From NCBI GenBank assembly GCA_019915015.1, contig JAHBBC010000016.1, positions 1,240,001 to 1,304,000 of the forward strand: 64,000 bases of DNA, given 5' to 3'. This document shows positions 12,225-22,342 of the stretch, piece after piece. Position 1 is the stretch's first letter. Every line of letters starts with the position of its first letter. Below the pieces are notes generated by a model that worked only from the letters and a program-made list of their open reading frames with translations, was not told the origin of the DNA and did not search any database. A program made the position numbers and the translations under genes. Origin of the DNA: Auriscalpium vulgare. Its lineage: Eukaryota > Basidiomycota > Agaricomycetes > Russulales > Auriscalpiaceae.

Positions 12225-13277
12225 CTAAGGAAACGCCTCCTCGTAATGGTCAGAAACACCTTCCGAGGGGCCCGACGGCGCACGTGCATCGTCAATCTTC
12301 ATACCTTCGAGCCCAAGGGAAATCTTCGCCTTGTAACGATTAAGCCAATCGTTGCCCAGCAGGATCTCCACCGGCGACGAAAGATCCACGACCCAGCACA
12401 GCACATCGAACGCCCACCTCCCAGCATTGAACGGGACGCTCACGCGTCCGTACACCCTATACGGTCGTCCCGTGCCAACCTCCCTAATCTCCACTCTGTC
12501 GATGATACGCAGTGGCGTCATCTGCTGGAGCAGGCCCGCGAGGCGCACAAAGCGCACGTCGACGATGGACGTCGTCGAGTGCGCAGAATGCGCAGCGCGC
12601 GCGTTGAACACGTTCTCGCGACGCATGGCGATGGGGAAACCGAGGCTGACGAGCCGGAGACGCACGTCGGTCATAGGGTCCTCCTCCATGTGCACGAGGC
12701 CGACGGTGTGGGCCTCGATGAGCTCCCTGCTGCTCGTCTCCTCGGGGCGCGGGGGGTACGGCAGGCGGTTGAGCAGGATGGTAGCGTCGACGCCGTTGTA
12801 CATGCGCTGCAGGCCTGTGTTGGGGCTTTGCGTGCCTGCGTACTGAGACGCCGCGGAGGCACGTGTCCAGTCCGCGCGGGAGGTAGCTGTCGGGTCGAGG
12901 GGATCGGCGGGCGAGGACTCGCGGCGATGGCCGCGATCGGACGGCCATTGGCCGGGGGGCGTAGTGTAGGAGCGGCCACCATAGGCTTCCTGGGGAGTAG
13001 GGTCCACTAGGCCCACCTGGGGTGCCCTGCCGGAGAGGGTGTGCTCCATGCGACCGGGCGCGTAGCTGTGCACGCGCTCAGTCTGGAATGGGGCTTCCGT
13101 GTATGCAGGCTGCTCGTAGGCGGACGTGCGAAGCCCGGGCTGTTCGTAGGTGGTCGTGCGAGGAGGTGTATCTTCTGGGTGCAGCGAAGACCCTCTGGAC
13201 CACCCGCCTGATCCGTGCCCCGACGTCACGGTCGTGGGTCCATAATCCCTCCTGCGAGAATTTCGGCTGCTAGACAT
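12225..13277 (-). CDS. Retropepsin-like protein, copy 1 (catalytic triplet atypical)
   Basis: A single-exon frame of 350 residues. The N-terminal 120 residues are Ser/Pro/Tyr-rich and probably disordered. The C-terminal 180 residues resemble the fold of retroviral-type aspartic proteases encoded by LTR elements. A strand ending SIVDVRF sits where DSG or DTG is expected. A middle part includes a Tyr-Arg-Val-Tyr-Gly strand, and the closing motif VEILLGNDWLNRYKAKI resembles the I(I)LG...WL motif of retropepsins. Asp-Val-Arg in place of Asp-Ser/Thr-Gly suggests it is not an active protease. A related copy lies upstream on the same strand (13839-14570). No reverse transcriptase or integrase is seen nearby, so this is either a domesticated gene or an isolated gag-pol fragment. 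The start is the only ATG ahead of the open frame. Confidence 0.65.
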   Translation of the reverse strand: MSSSRNSRRRDYGPTTVTSGHGSGGWSRGSSLHPEDTPPRTTTYEQPGLRTSAYEQPAYTEAPFQTERVHSYAPGRMEHTLSGRAPQVGLVDPTPQEAYGGRSYTTPPGQWPSDRGHRRESSPADPLDPTATSRADWTRASAASQYAGTQSPNTGLQRMYNGVDATILLNRLPYPPRPEETSSRELIEAHTVGLVHMEEDPMTDVRLRLVSLGFPIAMRRENVFNARAAHSAHSTTSIVDVRFVRLAGLLQQMTPLRIIDRVEIREVGTGRPYRVYGRVSVPFNAGRWAFDVLCWVVDLSSPVEILLGNDWLNRYKAKISLGLEGMKIDDARAPSGPSEGVSDHYEEAFP

Positions 13278-13290
13278 GCTGGAAGTCTCG

Positions 13291-13518
13291 TTAGGAGACT
13301 TTCAATGCGAGAGTGTTGTCATCGCATCTCACAATCTGCCTCAGAATACTTGCTCTAACACTTGGCTCTTTGGTTTTCTTCGTTGGTCGGAAATGATCTA
13401 CGAGGATGTGGTGTAAATCAGTGACATAGAACGACCAGGATGGGTCAAACTCACCGATGACAAGCCGGTGGAAGAGCTGTAGTATGTGCTGGGAGAAGGA
13501 AAGTCGTGTATCGAACAT
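13291..13518 (-). CDS. Possible exon between the retropepsin-like pair
   Basis: A 75-codon minus-strand frame has protein-like content (FHRLVIGEFDPSWSFYVTDL). It lies just upstream of the copy 1 start. It could be an upstream exon of copy 1, a remnant of the downstream part of copy 2, or chance. No domain is recognised. Confidence 0.2.
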   Translation of the reverse strand: MFDTRLSFSQHILQLFHRLVIGEFDPSWSFYVTDLHHILVDHFRPTKKTKEPSVRASILRQIVRCDDNTLALKVS

Positions 13519-13838
13519 GCACCCTCAGCATGGTCACCCAGTCGCATGGTCCATCGATCGTCGATCTTACGCGACCATAGTAGGCGAGATCCGACATAAC
13601 CCCCCCTCTCTCAGGTTAGAGAACCATAGCACGATGAAAAGAAGCCAGGTATTGGGGCGAGTTTCCATTGATCCTGGTGCGTTAACCATGCGGCCGGGAT
13701 TGACGACTCTATGGAACATACACATGAAGACGCCGAGAAACATAGTGCATCAGGAGCTGTCTGCTTGAAGATGGGCCAAATCCCGAGTCAGAATATCACT
13801 GGATGCACATGCACAAGTCCGTCAGTGCCTGATAGATC

Positions 13839-14570
13839 TTAGCGTAAAAGTACACTGACGTGCAAAGGTCGTGCAATAGCCACGGGATGGAGCGCAAGAG
13901 GCGCCTTGGCATCCTCTAGCGTCATTCCACCCAGGCCGAACGATACCTTCGCCCTGTACTGGTTCAGCCAGTCGTTCCCAAGCAAGATCTCCACCGGCCC
14001 GGCGATATCGACCACCCAGCAATCCTGCTTGAACGACCACTTCCCAGCATCGAAGGGCACGGCGAGGAGCCCGTAGACCCGATAGAGCTTGTTCGAGCCG
14101 ACTTCTCGCATCTCGACCTCGTCGTAGGGCCGCAGTGTGAAAAGGGAGTGCAGCAGGCCGGAGGCGCGGGCGAAGCGGAGGTCCACGATCGACTCGGTAG
14201 AGTGGGAGGAGAATGCCGCGCGGGCATTGAGGTAGGTGTCGGGGCGGAGGATGATGGGGAAGCCCACACTGACTGCGGCGAGGCGAGAGTCCGTGGGCCA
14301 GTAGCCTTCGTCCTCCATGTGTAACACGCCGACGGTATGTGTCTCTTTTATTTTCTTCTTATTCCCAGGAAACTGTGCTGCCAAGGAACCGGGCAGGCGA
14401 CGGAAAAGCTCTTCGACGAGGACGCCATTGTAGGTGGGTAGGAGCGGGGGCTTTGGCGATTTGCTGCAGGGTCTTGCAAACGGTCTGGAAGAATCGGGGT
14501 CGTCCGCCGAGGCGTCGTCGGTCGTGTCGGATAGTCCGGACCAGGTCGTCCTCGTCGTAGGTGCGGCAGC
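13839..14570 (-). CDS. Retropepsin-like protein, copy 2 (partial 5' end)
   Basis: This is a paralogue of the protein at 12225-13277 in the same orientation. The two agree at many positions over about 150 residues. Shared segments include HTVG(V/L)(L/V)HME near the start, SIVDLRF at the catalytic position, YRVYG, and VEILLGNDWLNQYRAK at the end. Again Asp is followed by Leu-Arg rather than Ser/Thr-Gly. Upstream, the same frame stays open through YNGVLVEELFRRL and an Asp/Ser/Thr-rich part, with no stop until about 14650. No ATG is apparent in that part, so a spliced 5' exon or loss of the start is likely. The 3' end is a clear stop. The spacing and parallel layout point to tandem duplication. 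Confidence 0.55.
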   Translation of the reverse strand, partial: AAAPTTRTTWSGLSDTTDDASADDPDSSRPFARPCSKSPKPPLLPTYNGVLVEELFRRLPGSLAAQFPGNKKKIKETHTVGVLHMEDEGYWPTDSRLAAVSVGFPIILRPDTYLNARAAFSSHSTESIVDLRFARASGLLHSLFTLRPYDEVEMREVGSNKLYRVYGLLAVPFDAGKWSFKQDCWVVDIAGPVEILLGNDWLNQYRAKVSFGLGGMTLEDAKAPLALHPVAIARPLHVSVLLR

Positions 14571-14907
14571 GCCAGTTAGTACTTGAAGACTCGTGCCCGG
14601 CAGGTGCGCGATGGTACGCGTTGCTAAATGACCTCCGAGTCAGGTCCCTGGGAGGAAGATGGGGAAGAGATTCCCGAACTTACGTCCTCAAGAATCGCGT
14701 ATCGTTGAAGGCTTGCAAGTGCCGGCGACTCGAGTCGTGCTTACAGCCGGGAGATGCCGAGCTATATGGACATTGCCACTGAGTACTGTACTGAATGCCG
14801 ACTGGGATTCATCACACGCGAAACTACTTTCCGCAGCAGGCAAGACAGAGGGCGTCGTACAAATGAAATTAGGGATATAGATCACATTAAGGCCGGCGCC
14901 CCGAGGT

Positions 14908-16586
14908 CTACAACTTGGCCGGAGCTTGCCTCGCCTTCAGCTTCTGGTCTAACTTGGCCTTACGGTGACAGATAGTGAGCTCGAGCGCATTCCCTCCGAG
15001 AAAGACACACGAACCTTCACTTTATCCATGTAGACATCGGTGATGACCCAGTGCTCGCGCTTCATCGCCTTCCCGTGGATCGCCAGCGCGAGATCCTTCG
15101 TCATGATTCCGTCGGCATCTATCACCTCGATACACGCGCTCTCCAGCTCCTCCGCAAACACGCGCAGCGTATCGTTCCCGTCGAGCTTCGCGCGGTGGAT
15201 GAGTCCGCGCGTCCACGCGAAGATCGACGCGACGGGGTTCGTCGACGTCTCGTTGCCCTTCTGCCACTCGCGGTAGTGCCGCGTGACCGTACCGTGCGCT
15301 GCCTCGCTCTCGATAACGCCCCCATCGGGCGTGATCAGCTCGCTCGTCATCATGCCCAGGCTGCCGAAGCCCTGCGCCAGGATGTCGGACTGCACGTCGC
15401 CGTCGTAGTTCTTCGTCGCCCAGACGAAGCCGCCGGAAGACTTGATCGCCTGCGCAACCATGTCATCGATGAGCCGGTGCTCGTAGTAGATGCCGGCCTT
15501 CTCAAACGCGTCTTTGTATTGCCTGAAGAGATACACTGAACAGATAGCATGATAGGACCACGGTAGAAACACCTACGACTCGTAAACATCCTGGAAGATA
15601 TCCTTGAATCGGCCATCGTACTTCTTCAAGATTGTGTTCTTTGTCGACATGAACTAAACATGTGGTCAAGTCAAGTACCAGGATGATGCGTCTAAGGGAT
15701 AATGTATTACCAGAGGCATCTTCTTCGACAGCGCCATCTTGAATGAGGAGTGCGCGAAACCGGTGATAGACTGCAGAGTTGGAGGGTCAGAAAGCGATCT
15801 TAGAGCCAAAGACACACACACGGGCGCACCTCGTCAGTGTTGTACATCGCGAGAGCGACACCCTTGCCCTTGAAGTCGTAGACCTCAAGCGTCGTCGGCG
15901 CGGCACCATCTTCCGGGGTGTACACGAGCTGCAGCTTCCCTGGTCCGGGCGCCACAAAGTCTGTCGATCGATACTGGTCGCCGAACGCGTGGCGTCCGAT
16001 GACGATGGGCTTCACCCACCCCGGCACGGGCTTTGGAACGCGCTGGAGGATGATGGGCTCGCGAAACACGGTGCCACCGAGAATATTTCGGATCTAGTAG
16101 ATGCATCAATGTGTCAGACGCGGTGAAGATGTGCCACGAGTATATGCGGACGCACGGTGCCGTTGGGACTGCGCCACATCTGCTTGAGGTTGAACTCCTT
16201 GACACGGGCCTCGTCCGGGGTGATGGTCGCGCATTTAATGCCGACGCTATGTTGGAGAATGGCATTGGCCGAGTCGACCGTTACTTGGTCATTAGTCTGT
16301 TAGATACAACGGTGATAAGCCTTTTGTATAATGCAAGGTGACGGAGGGAGGACGTACGGCATCACGGTGCTCCAGACCCAAGTCAAAATACTTGATATCT
16401 AGTTGCAGGTACGGTAGGATGAGCTGCAGACGATCAACACGGACGTTAGATAGCAACTTGATAATTTCAAAAACAACGCACCTCCTCCCGAATCTTCTTC
16501 CAGATGATCCGCGTCATCTCATCGCCATCGAGCTCGACGACCGGGTTCTTCACCACGATCTTGTCCTCTGGGAGCGGAAACGACAT
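14908..16586 (-). CDS. NADP-dependent isocitrate dehydrogenase
   Basis: The enzyme converts isocitrate to 2-oxoglutarate and CO2 and makes NADPH. Eight exons close in phase: 16482-16586, 16358-16423, 16156-16296, 15830-16093, 15711-15770, 15577-15653, 15015-15522 and 14908-14958, giving 423 residues. Family landmarks include [27 protein letters not shown], the substrate-loop WRSPNGT, the signature NYDGDVQSD, and [12 protein letters not shown] with [13 protein letters not shown]. The length is normal for the eukaryotic homodimeric enzyme. Translation starts directly at MSFPLPEDK with an in-frame stop shortly upstream, so no mitochondrial presequence is seen. The last three residues are Ala-Lys-Leu, which fits a type 1 peroxisomal signal, as in human IDH1. 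A cytosolic and/or peroxisomal enzyme is inferred. A separate upstream exon adding a presequence cannot be excluded. Confidence 0.96.
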
Positions 16587-17299
16587 GATGGATTACAACG
16601 AGCGCCACGGGCGGTTGAAGCGAACAGCGGACAAAGGCAAAGATAGAGTAGGATGCGTCGGAGCGCCGGGTGGGATGTCAGTTGTCCCGTCCCGCCGGAT
16701 TTTGGTTGTAGCTACTCACGCATCGATGCAGAAGTGCTCGCAAATCCTCTAGCCGCGGTGTGCGCGTATAGGCCGACACGGTGCGGTTGCACCACAGCGT
16801 GAAACCGGGCCTGAGAAGGGCGGATTACCGTCCGTGCAAGCATGTGAAGGATATATCACGGGCTATGGCGATGATGGTTCAAAGTGGGCAGAGAGCTGGC
16901 GCAGCCAGCTATGTCGTTGTCGAGGGTAAGGTGCGTTGGGCGCCCAGACGGCCAGCAGTTCGAAGCGAGGTGCCGAGTCCCGACGACGGCGACAGCGTGC
17001 ACGACGGCGCGGGGCGGGGCGCCCTCTGTCCGCCTGACCGCTGCGGGCACCATATACGGCCCAGTTCCTCCCATGACCTCCGCAGATCATCCGCACGCTG
17101 TGTAGCCAGGAAGGTCGACGTCGAGAGGCATCGCTTCGACTCAAGGCGCACGTTCATGACGGTCTCGGTCTCGAACACACACGCGACACGACTATCTATG
17201 AAAATGCAGTATTGTACAATACACTTCTAAAGACGGCAGTTCATCTACGAGGATTAACTTCGGATAGGTGCGCCCAGCGTCCATCTCCATGTAAAATGG

Positions 17300-18503
17300 T
17301 TATACGTTGGATAGGCTGCCGATGATCTTCGCGACGAGGTTCTTCATAACTTCTGCCTTCTGTTTGCCCACCGCGAGGACCTCTTCGTGGGAGACAGTCG
17401 GTGTCGACGGGCGCGCGATGGACAGGCCGGCAATCTGAATTCCAAGAGCGTCAGTATGTCATACAAATCTTGGTCCACAATCCCAGCGCACCTCAGCGTC
17501 CACTTCTTCGCGGACGCTCCTATAGCTGTCTGGTATCACCACTAGGTTCGTGACCAAGCTGAGAACGAGCACGTTCAGGCCCTCGTCTCTTGCCGCCACG
17601 ACCTCCGGTATCGTGCTCATTCCAACGACGTCGCCGCCGACACTGCGCAGGAAGCGCCCTTCCGCGGGTGTTTCGTACGTCGGTCCGCTCACCCAGGTGT
17701 ACGTGCCTTCCGCGAGTGCGTCCTTTTCCAGTCCAAGCGCGTGCGCTGCGCGGAAGGCAGCAAGGCGCAGCGGCCGTGAATATGCAGAGGAGAGCGGGAC
17801 GAAGCGTGCGTGGTCGGGAGATGTCGGTGGACCGAGAAGCGGGTTGAGTCCCGTAAGGAGGGGTAGGGCGATGTGGTCATGGATAACCACGACTAGGGCA
17901 GTGCAGTCAGACTTTGCTCTAGGTGGTGATGAGACGCCTTACTGGTTCCTACTGGGATCGTGGGTCTGAGCGATCCGGCCGCATTCGTGACTGAGCATCA
18001 GATGAGTATGCAGTCGATGTGATTCGAGAGCGTGGTGCGCACTGATCATGTCTTTCACGCCAAGGTGTGCCATCAACCGGATGGGATACACCACTGTGGA
18101 CATTAAATGGCCTTCGTATGGGTGAAGCTAGCTAGACACAGATAAGTCAGAGCCCTGACATAAGGTAGGCAATACGCACCCGTCCTAGCATGGCTACGAC
18201 CGGAACGCCTTCGATCAACCCAAACGCAAGCACGCTCTTATGACCAGGAACTATGTATGCGATGTGATGAGCTACTCAGTGCACAAGCTAGGACATAGAT
18301 GGCGCACCCGTGCTAGTTCCGAAGCCCTTGAGTGCGCTGTATTGCACCTCCACGACCTCACGCATGCTGGCGGCCAGCGTGCTCAACCCAGAGCCGCACA
18401 CGATGCCGACGCGAGGAGTGCGCAAGGCATGCGGGAGCAGCTGCGAGAGCACATCGAGGTTGGAGGCAAAGAGGTCTGCAGTGGCGGGAGCGTCGATGGT
18501 CAT
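17300..18503 (-). CDS. PNP1: Purine nucleoside phosphorylase
   Basis: This phosphorylase splits inosine and guanosine to base plus ribose-1-phosphate in purine salvage. Six exons close in phase: 18308-18503, 18180-18250, 18043-18127, 17943-17990, 17492-17892 and 17300-17434, giving 311 residues. Recognisable parts are the phosphate-binding GIVCGSGLS near residue 35, the loop VPGHKS made across the exon 1-2 junction, GRLHPYEGH, ITNAAGSLRPTIPVG, VVIHDHIALP, the base-site region GTYTWVSGPTYETPAE, and GGDVVGMSTIPEVVAA followed by SLVTN. The length suits the trimeric human/yeast type. The start is the first true ATG ahead of the conserved core. Its 5' end faces the plus-strand membrane-protein gene only about 125 bp away, so the two probably share a promoter region. 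Confidence 0.95.
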
Positions 18504-18628
18504 GGCTGTTGAGAGCAAATATTGCGGCGAAGGGAATCCGAAGGCGGCCTGTGCCTAGCTGTCACAGCATCCACATCCTCATGTCCTTTGGACCGTGCAA
18601 GTATGTCCTCTTCGTTGTTGTACCCACA

Positions 18629-19773
18629 ATGTTCACTGACCCCGGTGCAGCGCTGTCCGCCCAACGCGCCTCAAGTTCATTGACTGCGTCTACACCCGAC
18701 GACACCGGGGCTGCAGCTGATGTCTCGCCTCCAGTGTATAAGCTCCCTCTAGCCAGCCCACCCTCCCTCTATTCCTCCACCGACTCTCTCCCTGGCGTAA
18801 AGTTTGATCATGGGGCTCGCGCTCAACACCGCTACCCACCTCTTCCCCCATCTCCGCCACCTTCCACTCACCTTCGATCGTATGCCGCCGGCTACCGCGG
18901 TCCTCCTGCGCTCCTGCAGGAGGGTGAGCGGCCGCTGTTGCTCATCAAGGTCACCGGTTTCCGCCTGCTCAACACTGCTGTCATCATCGCGTTCGGCCTT
19001 GCGAAGGCAGTGCTCTCGTACCGCGGCGAAAGTGCCGTCCCAACGACGCTGGACTGGGTGCTTGGAGTATTATGCGCTGCTGTGTGAGTCATCCATTTCT
19101 CAGTTGACCGGCGCAAGGCGTATGTTTAAACCCGACTTTTCCTCAGGCTGTATTGGATAGGTTTGTTAGAGACGGTCGACCCGCCTGTCCTCCGATGGTT
19201 GCTGCATGACGATTATGCCTTCGTCTTCGTCCTTGCGACACGCTTCCTACTCCTGAGTCAGTTCTGATCTCCATCCATTCTTCTCTCTCTCATAACCCGA
19301 TGCCGTTTTCAAGGTAGTCTTGTCTGCGCCGGCATCTCACTCCCTATCATCTTTGTCGTGCGAGCGACGTACTCAGTAGTATTCTTCTTGATGGTCATCA
19401 CGGCTTTGGCATTTGGTCAGTCCGTTGCCAAGTTATCGGAGAATAAAGCCAGTTGGCCGCACATCGTTTGGTTCTACACTATGCCGTTCGTCACCGTGCT
19501 TGGGGGATACCTTGCGTATAGAGGCGTTCGTCGAGTTACGCAGCGGCGTAGACTTCCAAACGCCATCAGATCTCGTAGGCGTTTCCGTCCCTCATTATCG
19601 CGAGAAAGCGTTGACGTCGTGTTCTGTCAGTGTGGGCACTACCGACCGCACGAAGACCGTCTGCGGAGAACTTCCTGGATAATCTCGCATTGGCAACTGG
19701 TTACATCTCATCAATGGGGGCGATTGTCGGGTATTTTGTGCTTGTGATGGATTATAACCACGCGTTTTTCTGA
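18629..19773 (+). CDS. Multi-spanning membrane protein, orphan
   Basis: Four exons close in phase (18629-19083, 19147-19256, 19314-19574 and 19631-19773), giving 322 residues. The first 95 residues are Ser/Pro-rich and probably cytosolic. About six hydrophobic stretches follow: LLNTAVIIAFGLAKAVL, WVLGVLCAAVLYWIGLL, YAFVFVLATRFLLL, VCAGISLPIIFVV continuing into a Phe/Leu-rich run, FYTMPFVTVLGGYLAY, and ISSMGAIVGYFVLVM. A basic loop with Arg-rich sequence separates the last two. I do not recognise the family; a small fungal integral membrane protein is all that can be said. It is divergent from the nucleoside phosphorylase gene. Where a frame change seemed to occur near 19570, a 56-bp GTAGGC...CAG intron resolves it. 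Confidence 0.75.
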
Positions 19774-19949
19774 ACCAGCGAATGTCACCGCACCCGACGA
19801 GTCCGAGACTTCGTGGCAAGGCAATGGCGACGACATCGCGGCCGCAATCCACGCCATGCCATGTAAGATGCCATCTCATGTTGAGTTTGAGTACTCATGT
19901 ATACAATTCATCAGAGTTTTGGCACCTCAAGTGTGGGTGTCCTGACCTT

Positions 19950-19979
19950 TGACCCCATAGGTCGACCCCGGGGGGTCAA
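19950..19979. repeat. Nested GGTC/GACC palindrome, copy A
   Basis: The order is TTGACCCC-ATA-GGTCGACC-CCGGGG-GGTCAA. The centre GGTCGACC is a perfect 8-bp palindrome and the outer arms TTGACC and GGTCAA are inverted relative to each other. Copies B and C follow 348 and 681 bp downstream. Confidence 0.7.
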
Positions 19980-20297
19980 TGCACTCGGCAGGTCAGATCG
20001 GCAACACACAACTTTTCCTATCTTTCCGCAGTATATCCACAATGCTTACCCGTCTCATTGATGATGTCAAGTTGCAAGCGCAGTCTCGCATCGGCTCGCG
20101 ATTGGGAATTCTCGGTTGAGTCTGACTTACATCACGTGTCAGCTGAGGACTCAAGACCGGCGTCAGGCCTGCTCCCTCGAGTTGCATTGTATCAACACCT
20201 TCATACTGACTGACTGATATACCATTGTCATAGTTGAGTCAACGCACTCCATCGACTTCGACGCGTCGATGACGAAGGCCGCGCCTCGCTCGATCCT

Positions 20298-20328
20298 TGA
20301 CCCCATAGGTCGACCCCTGGTGGGTCAT
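20298..20328. repeat. Nested GGTC/GACC palindrome, copy B
   Basis: Same order of elements as copy A: TGACCCCATAGGTCGACCCC then GGTCA. The bases between the inner palindrome and the right arm differ from copy A, while the half-sites are kept. Confidence 0.7.
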
Positions 20329-20630
20329 TGGCTCGAGTTGGTAAAATCAGTGTCATCACGCTTCGCTGAAATTCTCGCATTTCAAAGCACCTGTGATTAG
20401 CTTGCTATTTCTCAAAAAATAAAACGTCTGAAAGCGACGTCCAAAATGCACAGCAAAGCACCTCTCCGACTTTGGCATCACGTGCGCGCCCATACCAATG
20501 CATGCCAGACGCGACAACACACCGGGTTCCTCGTCAATGACAGTCATACATGCCCCTTGTACATGTATTAATCACCCAAAAAGGTTGCGCACCTGACTTG
20601 CTCTCGCACCTCGAGTCGCACTTCAAGCTT

Positions 20631-20659
20631 TGACCATAGGTCGACCCCAAGGTGGTCAA
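20631..20659. repeat. Nested GGTC/GACC palindrome, copy C
   Basis: It reads TTGACCATAGGTCGACCCC, then AAGGTGGTCAA. It lacks the extra CC after the first half-site but keeps all four half-sites and the inner 8-bp palindrome. Confidence 0.65.
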
Positions 20660-21149
20660 TGTGGTCACTTGTCTCCTTCGCACAAGCAGTTGATACCATC
20701 TGTCATTATCTTCTCTGACGTGCATGCTGAAGCTCGAATACGGGGAGATATCCCATGTGCCATGTGCGCGATGATTCAACGAGAGTTTTGCTGGGCATTA
20801 CTTATTAGCTCCGGTGAGTGCGGATCAAGTTGACGACGCGACACCGCCGATTGAGAGAACATCGTGACAGGATAACGCCCCACGGTGTACAACTGCCTCA
20901 CGCTGGATGCCGTTCGTAATCTGGGCTTGGAGTCTCTCAACTCCTCGGTGGGTACGTGCTTCGGCGACTACCCTTACACTGTGGTATTGCCGCTGACGTG
21001 CCCTGGTCATCGATTCGTAGTGCCACAGGGCTCACGAGAAGCCGTGGTTAATATGATGCCATTGTGGTGGCATAAGACGGAGTCTACGCTTCCTGATGGT
21101 CTTAAAAGCGTGCAAGGATGAGCCCTCAGTCCAACATACACCGGACGGC

Positions 21150-22065
21150 ATGGCTCCACCTGTAGCATTCATCATCGGCGCTGGCTCCAACGTTGGCCAA
21201 GCAGTGGGCGAGACGCTCAAGGGTCTCGGCTACAAAGTTGCCCTCGGATCGCGTTCCGGAAAGACGACGCCCGGAGATGGTTTCCTCGCAGTGAAGATCG
21301 ACATCACGGATCCGAAGACCGTGGCTGCTGCGTTCAACACAGTGACCGCTGAACTTGGCATTCCTTCAGTCGTAATTTTTAATCGTGAGTGCTCAAAGTT
21401 CTCGGCAGCACTGAAGCTAACCCGCAGTTTCTTCGCTGTGCAGCCAACTCCTACGAGCATCTTCCGAAGGAGAAGGACCCGCTGTCACTTCCTTACGCGT
21501 CCTTCCAGAGACATGTCACGTTCGGGACCGCTGTCTTCGACGCAGCACAGCACGCTCTCGCCGGCTTCCGCAAGCTCGGCCCCAGCAGCGCGGGCGCCCC
21601 GCGGACATTCATCACGACGGGGAACGTCTCGCCTTTCTGGAAGCCAAGCGCTACGTTTGTCACGATCCAGGTGCAGAAGGTCGTGTCTCTGTATCTGTCA
21701 GAACTCTTTGCCGGATCTTACAAGAAAGAAGGTTTCCAGTGAGCTTTTTATACAGGGCGTGGTGAGCAGGTGCTGATGGGGATCAAGGTTCTACTTTGCC
21801 CTGCAAGTGAATGAGAAAGGCGGCCCGCCGGTTGACGGGGATTTTAGTGGGGATGCCCATGCTGCCGCATATAAACGCATCCTGGAAAGCGCGTCACAGG
21901 GCGAATATGATGTTTGGTGGGTCCTCGAATTGATGGGATTCTATCTTGTTGTTAATCTGTTTCTGCACGTACAGGTTCTTGAAGGACGGATCGCCTTACA
22001 CGGGCCCAAAGCCTGGTCAGCCGACAGATGGTGAACTTCGTCTTGTCACAAACAACATAGCATAG
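21150..22065 (+). CDS. Short-chain dehydrogenase/reductase-like protein
   Basis: A predicted Rossmann-fold NAD(P)-binding protein of the SDR type, substrate unknown. Four exons close in phase (21150-21384, 21444-21738, 21788-21916 and 21975-22065), giving 249 residues. The dinucleotide-binding site AFIIGAGSNVGQAVGETL lies near residue 7 and the acidic turn VKIDITDP near residue 50. FITTGNVSPFWKP corresponds to the strand bearing the usual catalytic Ser. Downstream, where YxxxK is expected, the sequence reads ATFVTIQVQK: the Lys position is plausible but no Tyr precedes it by four. Either the alignment is off or the classical catalytic pair is lost, so oxidoreductase activity is uncertain. The C-terminal part GSPYTGPKPG is typical of fungal members of this subgroup. 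No frame damage is seen. Confidence 0.85.
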
Positions 22066-22342
22066 ACATCTATACGCACTCGCACATTTCATGGTCCCAA
22101 TCCAGGCCTAGCCAGTGGCTGCTGATTTGTTGGGCTTGTAAACATGTATAGCCACTGCGAGTCTTCGACTCTCGGCCGTGAGGAATCAGGATACTAAAAT
22201 GAAAGTCTGGCGATTCCACTTTTCAGCAAGACACGATCACGTGAGAATCAACGTTGTGAGCGACCTCAAGTACTTCACTACTCGCAACTCGCTATCGCAT
22301 ACGCTCGTGAAGCAAACTTATGTGTCTTGTATACGGACGACT

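Larger units (their letters stand above)
19774..21149. other. Intergenic stretch with three palindromic motifs
   Basis: No gene is supported. The region contains three copies of a compound GACC/GGTC palindrome (19950-19979, 20298-20328 and 20631-20659). The final 300 bases presumably hold the promoter of the SDR-like gene. Open frames here do not look like protein. Confidence 0.5.

Noticed and set aside
18503..18518. Earlier start for purine nucleoside phosphorylase at 18518
   Set aside because: The codon there is TTG; the first ATG is at 18503.
19500..19640. Apparent frameshift in the orphan membrane protein
   Set aside because: An intron of 56 bp (GTAGGC to CTGTCAG) joins the frames and keeps a hydrophobic C-terminal helix.
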